A stretch of 34,012 nucleotides of DNA from Clostridia bacterium (GTDB taxonomy: Bacteria; Bacillota; Clostridia; TANB77; CAG-508). A model generated the notes under the pieces. It saw only the letters and a program-made list of their open reading frames with translations. It was not told where the DNA came from and ran no database searches. Position 1 is the stretch's first letter; every line of letters starts with the position of its first letter. The translations under genes and the position numbers were made by a program. Location of the stretch: positions 1-34,012 of the forward strand of contig JAAWDU010000027.1 in the NCBI GenBank assembly GCA_022793905.1, written 5' to 3'. Positions 26,035 to 34,012 of the stretch are shown here, piece by piece.

Positions 26035-27687
26035 TTGAAAATAACATTTTTAGGAGGAGCAGAAGGTGTCACAGGCTCAAACTTTTTAGTAGAAGGTGGG
26101 GGAAAGAAATTTCTTGTTGATTGCCGGAATGTTTCAAGGAACAAGAAAAGAAGAAGATAAGAACTATGATGAATTTGCTTTTGATGTAAAAGAGATAGAT
26201 TTTGTACTACTAACACATGCTCATATAGACCACTCAGGGAGAATACCAAAATTGTATGTAAATGGTTATAGAAAACCAGTTTATGCAACAAAAGCAACAT
26301 GTGATTTATGCAAAATAATGCTCCCTGATAGTGGCCATATCCAAGAAATGGAAGTAGAATGGAAAAATAGAAAAAGGCAAAGAGAAGGAAAATTAGGTTA
26401 TCCTCCATTATATACAGCAGAAGATGCAGAAAAATGTTTAAAATTATTTGAAAACATAGAATATAGTGAACTTGTACAAATTGATGAAAATGTTATTGTA
26501 AGGTTTAATGATGCAGGTCATATGCTAGGCTCTGCAATAATTGAAGTATGGGTAAAAGAAGAAACTGGAAAAACAGAAAAAATTGTATTCACAGGAGATT
26601 TAGGAAATAATGATATACCACTTTTAGATTCACCAACAATGATTGAATCAGCTGATTATCTTATAATGGAATCAACTTATGGAAATAGACTTCATATGAA
26701 AAATGATGATAAAGCTGAGATATTCTTAAATATAGTTTATGAAACAGTCAGAAAAGGAGGAAACGTTATAATTCCTTCTTTTGCAGTACGGAAGAACCCA
26801 AGAAATATTATATGAATTGAATAAAATAAAAGAAAAAACAGAAGATACTGAGTTTATAAATAAATATAAACTATTAATGGAGACACCAGTATATGTAGAT
26901 AGCCCGCTTGCAATATCTGCAACTGAAATTTTTAAAAATAATGAAGAATTATTTGATGAAGAAGTAAAAGAAGAAATTCAAAGTGGAGATGACCCATTAG
27001 AATTTAATGGGCTAAAATTTACCAAAACAGCAGAAGAATCAAAAGCTTTAAATGAAGAAGAAGGTTCAAAAATTATCATATCAGCAAGTGGAATGTGCGA
27101 TGTTCGGAAGAATAAAACATCATTTAAAGCATAATCTTTGGAATGAAAACAATACAATTTTATTTGTTGGATATCAAGCACCAGGAACTTTAGGAAGGAA
27201 GATAGTAGAAGGAGCAAAAAAAGTTAAGATTTTTGGAGAGGAAATTGCAGTAAATGCAAGAATAGAATATATAGAAGGATACTCTGGTCATGCAGACCAA
27301 GAATGGCTCTTAAACTTTGTATATTCTTTTATAAATAAGCCAAAACAAATTATTTTAGTTCATGGGGAGAAAACAGCACAGCTTGAACTAAAAGATAAGA
27401 TTTTAGAAGAAACAAAAATACCAGTAACTATTCCTAAATATGGAGAATACTACAATATCCAAGATAATGAAATCAATTTAGAAGGAAGACTAGAGCTAGA
27501 GTCAGTTAAGAGAATACAAAGAGTAGAGATAATAAATAAAGTTAAAATGATTAAGGACGAAATGTCAGACATGGAAGAAATACTAAAAACAGAAATACTT
27601 ACAGAAGATGTTAGAGATGATGAGATAAATAGTATTACACTAAAATTAAAAGAAATAGAAAAATTAATTATAGGTATTATAGAATAA
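26035..27687 (+). CDS. MBL-fold beta-CASP (CPSF-73/Ysh1-like) nuclease-type protein, three +1 events at CGG
   Basis: TTG start after aaggagg. FLGGAEGVTGSNFLVEGGGKKFLVDCGMFQG (C26125), LTHAHIDHSGRIP, FTGDLGNNDIPLL, VIIPSFAVGRTQEILYEL (C26789), IISASGMCDVGRIKHHLKHNL (C27105), YSGHADQ. Confidence 0.92.
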
Positions 27688-27696
27688 GGAGAACAT

Positions 27697-29579
27697 ATGA
27701 AAACATATAGAAATGACGCAATTATCGGAAATAAAGAACTTAAAGCTGGAATAACAGAAAAGCGGTGAAATCATAAGAATTCGTTATCCAAATATAGATT
27801 ATAGAGAATTTATAGAATTTCTTCATATGGGAGTAAAAATTAATGATTCAAATATAATATATTTGCATAAAGATATAAATAATGTATATAGGCAAGAATA
27901 TATTGAAGATACAAATATACTAAAAACAGAAGTGAAAAACACATATTTTAATTTAAGAATGGAAGAAGTAGATTTTATACCAATATCAAATAGTGTAATA
28001 ATAAGAAAATATAAATTCACAAATGAACACGAAATTCCATTAGATATAAAATTTCTAGTTCATTCAAAAATGTTATCAGATGAAAATAATTTTACATCAG
28101 GCAAGGTATTAGAGGACGGGTTGCTTCAGTATTCTCATGAATATAATATGGCAATAATCTCAAACGATTTAAGCTTAGAAGCACATAGATTACACAATAT
28201 AGAAGAAGTAATAGATAGCCGGAAATCTTACCGATAAAGATTATATAGGAATGACAAATAACTCTGCTGTAAGCTTTAATGTACGGAGTTTTAAATCCAA
28301 ATGAAACAAAAGAATTTAGTATTATGGTATATGTTTTTGATAATAAAGAAAAAAACAGAATAGAAGATATTGAAGAGAAAATAGAAAAAATTAAAAAAAT
28401 AGATGTAAAAAAAGAATTGCAAAATACTAAAAAATATTGGAGAAATTATGTAAAAGCTCATGTAGTACATGTTTTTAAAGAAGAAAGTTTAAAATTGAGC
28501 AAAATAGATAAAATATATAAAAGAACAATACTTTTATATCCATTGCTTACAAATGAAAAAACAGGAGGAATTGTAGCTGCTATGGAAGTAGACGAAAGTT
28601 TCTCAAAATGTGGAAGATATTCATATTGTTGGCCAAGAGACTCAGTTTATATTACAAAAGCGCAAGATTTACTCAATATGACAAAAGAAACAGATAAATT
28701 TTATAAAGTATTTTGTAAAAATACACAAAGCAAAAATGGTATGTGGGAACAAAGATTTTTTACAGATGGTACTTTAGCACCATGTTGGGGATATCAAATA
28801 GATGAAACAGCAAGTGTAATTTATGGAGTATATGACCATTATTTACGAACTAATGATAAAAAATTTTTAAAAGACAATCTAAAAATGTTAAAAAAGGCAG
28901 TGAAATTTTTAGATAGTTATTTGAATGACATAAAAAAAGAAGAGCAGAAAATGCATGTAAGCTATGATTTATGGGAAATGCATGAAGGAATAAGTACATA
29001 TTCTATGGCGAGTATTTATTCAAGCTTTAGTGCAATGTTAAAAATATATGAAGAACTAGAAGAAGAACTTTTAGAGCAAAAACAAAGAGAAATTTTAGAA
29101 GAAGGATTAAAATATATTGTAGAATTTGTAAAAGCAAATCTCTATGATGAAGAAAAGAAAAGTTTTGTAAGAAGTAAAGAAGATAGAAGACTTGATATGA
29201 GTGTACTAGGATTGACTGTGCCATTTGAAATGTTTTCACCAAATGAGAAAAAAATTACAAATACAATAGAAATGATTAACTTAAAACTTCGCACATATAC
29301 AGGTCGGATATCTAAGATTTGAAGATGACCATTACACAAAAGATAGACCATGGGTAATAACAACTTTATGGATGGGCTTGTATTATGCTAAAATACATGA
29401 TACAATACATGCTAAAGAATGTTTTGATTTTGTAATTAATTCAAGCACAAAACATGGATTTTTAGCAGAACAAGTAGAAAACAGCAGTATGCGGGTCTGC
29501 TTGGGTAATAGGGCTTGCATGGTCTCATGCAATGTTTATAATTTTGCTAGAAGAATTAATCAAATTAGAAGCAATTTAG
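27697..29579 (+). CDS. Glycoside hydrolase family 15-like (glucoamylase/trehalase-like) protein, five +1 events at CGG
   Basis: YCWPRDSVYITKA, WEQRFFTDGTLAPCWGYQIDETASVIYG, YDLWEMHEGISTYSMASIYSSF, DDHYTKDRPWVITTLWMGLYY, LAEQVE. C at 27763, 28220, 28284, 29305 and 29492; spacings 66, 456, 63, 1020 and 186 nt. The corrected C-terminus is SSMGSAWVIGLAWSHAMFIILLEELIKLEAI*. Confidence 0.9.
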
Positions 29580-29591
29580 GAGGAACAAAAA

Positions 29592-30704
29592 ATGAAGCAG
29601 TATTTATTTACATCAGAAAGTGTAACAGAAGGACATCCAGATAAATTATGTGATTTAATATCAGATACAATTCTAGATAAATGCCTAGAGCAAGATGAAA
29701 ATTCACGTGTAGCTGTGGAAACTTTTGCATCAAATGATAGAATTACAATAGCTGGACAATTAACAACAAATGCAAAAATAGAACCAGAAAAAATCGCAAG
29801 AGAAGTGCTTAAAAATATAGGATACAAAGGAAAAGGAATAGACATAGATAATGAAAATTGCATAATAGATGTAAATATAACAAAGCAAAGTGCAGATATA
29901 GCACAAGGTGTTGATATAGGCGGTGCGGGCGACCAAGGTATAATGTTTGGGTTTGCAAGCAATGAAACAGAAGAATATATGCCATTTGCAATTGAACTTG
30001 CGCATAAACTTTCAAAAAGACTTACAGAAGTAAGGAAAGAAGGAATACTTCCATATCTAGGTCCAGATGGAAAAACACAAGTTACAGTAGAATATGAAGA
30101 TGAAAAAGTAAAAAGAATAGAAACAATCCTTATATCAAACCAACATGATGAAGAGGTTTCATTAGATATAGTAAAAGAAGGAATAATAAACGAAGTAATA
30201 AAAAAGGTAGTAGACCCTAAATATTTAGATGAAAAGACTAAATATTATATAAATCCAACAGGAAGATTTGTAATTCGGAGGACCTTTAAGTGATACTGGG
30301 CTAACTCGGAAGAAAAATAATTGTTGATACATATGGAGGATATGCAAGACACGGAGGAGGTGCTTTTTCTCGGAAAAGATGCAAGCAAAGTAGATAGGTC
30401 AGCAGCATATATGCTTAGACATATTGCAAAAAATGTTGTTGCAAATGGGTATGCAGATAAATGTGAAATACAGATAGCTTATGGTATAGGAATTGCTAAA
30501 CCTATATCAATATATGTAAATACATTTGGAACACATAAAATTTCAGAAAAAGAAATAATAGAAAAAATAGAAGAAAAATTTGACTTGACTCCAGATGGAA
30601 TAATTAAGTATTTAGATTTAAAAAAGCCAATATATGCAAAGACTACAAATTATGGGCATTTTGGCAAAAGTGAACTTCCATGGGAAGAAATCATTAAAAT
30701 GTAA
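29592..30704 (+). CDS. metK: S-adenosylmethionine synthetase, three +1 events at CGG
   Basis: [38 protein letters not shown]. Then [49 protein letters not shown] is restored by skipping C30276, C30307 and C30371. Confidence 0.96.
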
Positions 30705-30724
30705 AATAATGAAAGGATGGCAAA

Positions 30725-31818
30725 ATGAAAATAGGTATAGTAGGACTTCCAAACGTAGGAAAAAGTACAATGTTTAATAGTATAACAAATGCAGGAGCTG
30801 AATGTGCAAATTATCCTTTTTGTACAATAGAACCAAATGTAGGGATTGTAGCGGTACCAGATGAAAGATTAGATAAACTAACTGAAATGTATGAACCAGA
30901 AAAGACAACACATGCAGTTATCGAATTTGTTGATATAGCAGGACTTGTAAAAGGAGCTAGTAAAGGAGAAGGACTTCGGAAATAAATTTTTATCACATAT
31001 TCGTGAAGTAGATAGTATATGTGAAGTTGTAAGATGTTTTGAAGATGCAAATGTAGTACATGTAGATGGAAAAGTTGCACCTACAAGAGATATTGAAACA
31101 ATAAATCTAGAACTTATTTTAGCTGATATTGAAACAGTTGATAAAAAAATTGAAAAAGCAAAAAAAATGCTAAAAGCAGATAAAAAATATAGTTTTGAAA
31201 TTGAGGTATTAGAGAAAGTAAAAAAAGTGCTAGAAAGTGGAAAATCTGCAAGAACAATACGGTTTTTCAGAAGAAGAAATGGAAGTAATTAAAGACGCAT
31301 ATTTGCTAACAATAAAGCCAATACTATATATAGCAAATATTAGTGAAGAGCAAATGCAAAGCCAAGATGTAGATGAAAGAATCAATGAGGTAAGAGAATA
31401 TGCAAAATCAGAAAATGCAAAAGTGATTCCTTTATGTGTTAAAATAGAAGAAGAACTTTCAAGCTTAGAAGGAGAAGATAAGAAAGAAATGCTAGAAGCA
31501 CTTGGACTTGAAGAATCTGGGCTAGATAAAGTTATAAGGGCAAGTTATGATTTGCTTGGACTTATGTCATTTTTGACAGCAGGTAAACCAGAAGTAAGAG
31601 CATGGACAATAAAAAAAGGAACAAAGGCTCCAGAAGCAGCGGGAAAAATTCACACAGATATACAAAGAGGATTTATAAAAGCGGAGATAGTTTCTTATAA
31701 TGACTTAATGAAAGAAGGCTCAATGAATGCAGTTAAAGAAAAAGGGCTTATGAGAGTAGAAGGAAAAGACTATATCATGCAAGATGGAGATATTGTTTTA
31801 TTTAGATTTAATGTGTAG
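30725..31818 (+). CDS. ychF: Redox-/ribosome-associated GTPase YchF (OLA1 family), two +1 events at CGG
   Basis: [63 protein letters not shown] (C30977), SARTIGFSEEEM (C31260). Confidence 0.95.
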
Positions 31819-31862
31819 TTTTTTAAATAGGAATAAAATTAATTTTTAAGGAGGGTTTTAAT

Positions 31863-33275
31863 TTGGAAAAGTCTGAAGGTAAAGTTTTAGAAGAGAAACT
31901 TTTGAATAATAAGAAATCTGGATGGGAGAGAATAACTGATAAGGAAAAGGAAAATATTTTTAAATTTTCAGATGAATATATTTGGTTTTTAAATAGGTCT
32001 AAGACTGAGAGGGAGTTTGTTAAAACTGCTGTTGATATTTTAGAGAAGAATGGGTTTAGAGATGTAAACTCAGTTGATAATATAAAGACTGGGGATAAGG
32101 TTTATTTTTCTAATAGAGGTAAGAGTTTATATATTGCTGTTATTGGAGCTAAGAAATTGGAAGAAGGACTTAATTTAGTGGGAGCTCATATTGATTCTCC
32201 AAGATTAGATTTAAAACCTAATGCTTTATATGAAGATACAGAGTTTGCTTATTTTAATACACATTATTATGGTGGAATTAAAAAATATCAATGGACAGCA
32301 ATTCCACTTAGTATTCATGGTGTTATTGTTAAATCAAATGGAGAAAAAATTGACGTAAATATTGGAGAAGATGAAGAAGATCCAATATTTACAATAACTG
32401 ACCTTTTGCCACATTTAGCAAAAGACCAACTTCAAAAGAAATTGAATGATGGAATTGAAGGAGAAGATTTGAATTTGCTAATTGGAAATATGCCAATAAA
32501 CTACCCAGAGGTAAAAGAAAAAGTAAAATTAAATGTTTTAAAAATATTAAATGAAAAATATGGAATAACAGAAGCGGATTTCCTAAGTTCAGAACTAGAG
32601 CTTGTTCCAGCATTTAATGCAAAGAGCCTAGGCTTTGATAGAAGTATGATTGCAGGATATGGTCATGATGATAAAGTTTGTGCATATACTGCACTAAGAG
32701 CAATTTTAGAAGCACAAAATATAGAAAAAACTTCAGTTTGTATATTATCAGATAAAGAAGAAGTAGGAAGTATGGGAAATACAGGAATGGAATCCCAAAC
32801 ATTTGACTACTTCATATCAGAACTACTAAACAAATCAGGAGAAAATAGACCAAATCTATTAAATAAAGTATTCTGCAATTCAAGTATGTTATCAGCTGAT
32901 GTAGGTGTAAGCTATGACCCAATCTATGGAGCTGTGTCAGATAGAACAAACTGTGCATATTCAAGCTATGGGATTTCATTTGACAAATACACAGGTTCAA
33001 GAGGAAAAGCGGGAGGTTCGGATGCAAACGCAGAATTTATAGCAAAACTAAGAGGAATTTTAGAAAAACATGGTATACAATATCAAATAGCAGAATTAGG
33101 AAAAGTAGATGTAGGAGGAGGAGGAACAATAGCATATATTTTAGCAAATAAAGGTGTAGAAGTAATAGATTGTGGAGTTCCAGTCCTATCAATGCATTCA
33201 CCATATGAAGTAGCAAGCAAATACGACATCTACAGCGCTTACAAAACTTACAAAATATTTTACGAAGAAGCCTAA
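31863..33275 (+). CDS. M18 family aminopeptidase
   Basis: TTG start after aaggaggg. GAHIDSPRLDLKPNALYE, GYGHDDKVCAY, SDKEEVGSMGNTG, CGVPVLSMHSPYEVASKYD; intact, no in-frame CGG. Confidence 0.92.
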   Translation: MEKSEGKVLEEKLLNNKKSGWERITDKEKENIFKFSDEYIWFLNRSKTEREFVKTAVDILEKNGFRDVNSVDNIKTGDKVYFSNRGKSLYIAVIGAKKLEEGLNLVGAHIDSPRLDLKPNALYEDTEFAYFNTHYYGGIKKYQWTAIPLSIHGVIVKSNGEKIDVNIGEDEEDPIFTITDLLPHLAKDQLQKKLNDGIEGEDLNLLIGNMPINYPEVKEKVKLNVLKILNEKYGITEADFLSSELELVPAFNAKSLGFDRSMIAGYGHDDKVCAYTALRAILEAQNIEKTSVCILSDKEEVGSMGNTGMESQTFDYFISELLNKSGENRPNLLNKVFCNSSMLSADVGVSYDPIYGAVSDRTNCAYSSYGISFDKYTGSRGKAGGSDANAEFIAKLRGILEKHGIQYQIAELGKVDVGGGGTIAYILANKGVEVIDCGVPVLSMHSPYEVASKYDIYSAYKTYKIFYEEA

Positions 33276-33276
33276 A

Positions 33277-33320
33277 AAAAAGAAGGGTCCTATTTTTAGA
33301 TGGGATACCCTCTTTTTTTA
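33277..33320 (+). terminator. Rho-independent terminator after the M18 peptidase
   Basis: AAAAAAAGAAGGGTcc...ggatACCCTCTTTTTTT, near-complementary arms with one bulge, followed by T-tract. Confidence 0.75.
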
Positions 33321-33371
33321 TTGCAAGCAAAACCATATGTTAATAATATAGTATGCATCAATAAAAATTTA

Positions 33372-33599
33372 TTATTTTTTTGAAATGTTTGGTTCAAATT
33401 CTAAGATATCTTGAATGTTACAATTTAGTGTAGCACAGATTTTTGCTAAAGTTTCTATATCTAGTCTTGTTACTGTTTTGTTACAATAGGTCAAAATTGT
33501 ATCATATCTAAGTTCTCCTTTTCTAGATAGACTGCTTCTACTTATATTGTGAGTTTTCAAATATTCATCTAATTTTATATTAATTCTTCCAAATTCCAT
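33372..33599 (-). CDS. Small Xre/Cro-C1-type HTH regulator
   Basis: 75 aa: MEFGRINIKLDEYLKTHNISRSSLSRKGELRYDTILTYCNKTVTRLDIETLAKICATLNCNIQDILEFEP, typical compact Xre HTH. Confidence 0.85.
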   Translation of the reverse strand: MEFGRINIKLDEYLKTHNISRSSLSRKGELRYDTILTYCNKTVTRLDIETLAKICATLNCNIQDILEFEPNISKK

Positions 33600-33658
33600 A
33601 TAAACACCTTATTAATCAATTCTTGCTTAGTATTTAATTTATCATAAAAAATTACTAC

Positions 33659-33687
33659 TTGACAGCTACGAGAAGTCGTAGTACAAT
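33659..33687 (+). promoter_or_regulatory. Sigma-A-type promoter
   Basis: TTGACA (33659-33664), 17-nt spacer, TACAAT (33682-33687). Confidence 0.75.
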
Positions 33688-33707
33688 ATAATTACGACTT
33701 CTCGTAG
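33666..33707. promoter_or_regulatory. Two palindromic operator-like sites overlapping the promoter
   Basis: CTACGA-gaag-TCGTAG (33666-33681) and TACGA-cttc-TCGTA (33693-33706). The two together also form a 15-bp inverted repeat. Confidence 0.75.
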
Positions 33708-33721
33708 TAGGCAATTAAATT

Positions 33722-33811
33722 ATGGGAGGGAATAAGAATAGTTTGGTTTGGTTTGGTTTTTTTCTGTTTTTATTCCTTGCCATAAGGGAATATATATATT
33801 ATTTCCAATAA
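33722..33811 (+). CDS. Possible small hydrophobic peptide
   Basis: ATG...TAA, MGGNKNSLVWFGFFLFLFLAIREYIYYFQ (29 aa), just downstream of the operator-bearing promoter. A GGGAGGG inside it could serve a TTG start at 33743. No homology known. Confidence 0.25.
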   Translation: MGGNKNSLVWFGFFLFLFLAIREYIYYFQ

Positions 33812-33888
33812 TATTGATTTTAATGTTTTAAATATAGAAAAAAATAAACCAAAATAAATAAAAAATAAAGAAAGGAAAACCAAAGCAA

Positions 33889-34012
33889 ATGAAATACAAA
33901 AGGATAAACCAAAGCAAGAGCGAAAGAGGAATAACCCTAATCGCTTTAATAATCATGATTGTAATCATTGTAATACTAGGAGCAGTAACAATAAGAGGAT
34001 TAGTGCGGAAAC
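33889..34012 (+). CDS. Prepilin-type N-terminal methylation-domain protein, truncated by the window; CGG +1 site at 34006
   Basis: MKYKRINQSKSERGITLIALIIMIVIIVILGAVTIRGLV then in-frame CGG (34006-34008); skipping C gives GN. The GITLIALII motif is typical of type IV pilin-like leaders. Confidence 0.7.
   Translation, partial: MKYKRINQSKSERGITLIALIIMIVIIVILGAVTIRGLVRK

Noticed and set aside
29579-29592. SAM riboswitch or T-box upstream of metK/metG
   Set aside because: The metK upstream gap is only 12 nt and the metG gap about 19 nt; no room for such leaders.

Overview
34 kb of a low-GC, Firmicutes/Clostridia-like chromosome, almost entirely + strand housekeeping genes: pfkA, argS, an LCP-family gene, alpha-glucan phosphorylase, metG, tmk, nadD, an LTA-synthase-like sulfatase, pyrH-frr-ispA-uppS-cdsA-rseP, an NMN-adenylyltransferase-like gene, queA, ftsK/spoIIIE, a beta-CASP MBL protein, a GH15 enzyme, metK, ychF and an M18 aminopeptidase. 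A surface protein lies at the left edge, and an Xre regulator plus a prepilin-like gene at the right. The main observation is that 19 of about 28 genes look frameshifted in the ORF track, yet every break is the same event. An in-frame CGG triplet is followed by N such that skipping the C (or reading CGGN as four bases) gives glycine and restores the conserved protein. I located 42 such sites (35 CGGA, 5 CGGT, 1 CGGC, 1 CGGG). For each I checked that the distance from the start codon or the previous site is a multiple of 3. I found no in-frame CGG that behaves as an ordinary Arg codon in any supported gene. Out-of-phase CGG (for example AAC GGA, ACG GCA) is common and behaves normally. This looks like genome-wide +1 recoding or quadruplet decoding of CGGN as Gly, with CGG otherwise absent as a sense codon. 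Other points of interest are a promoter whose spacer is exactly a palindromic operator, with a second operator copy downstream, and a surface protein with DnaJ-like CxxCxGxG motifs. All calls are from reading sequence only; no searches were run.
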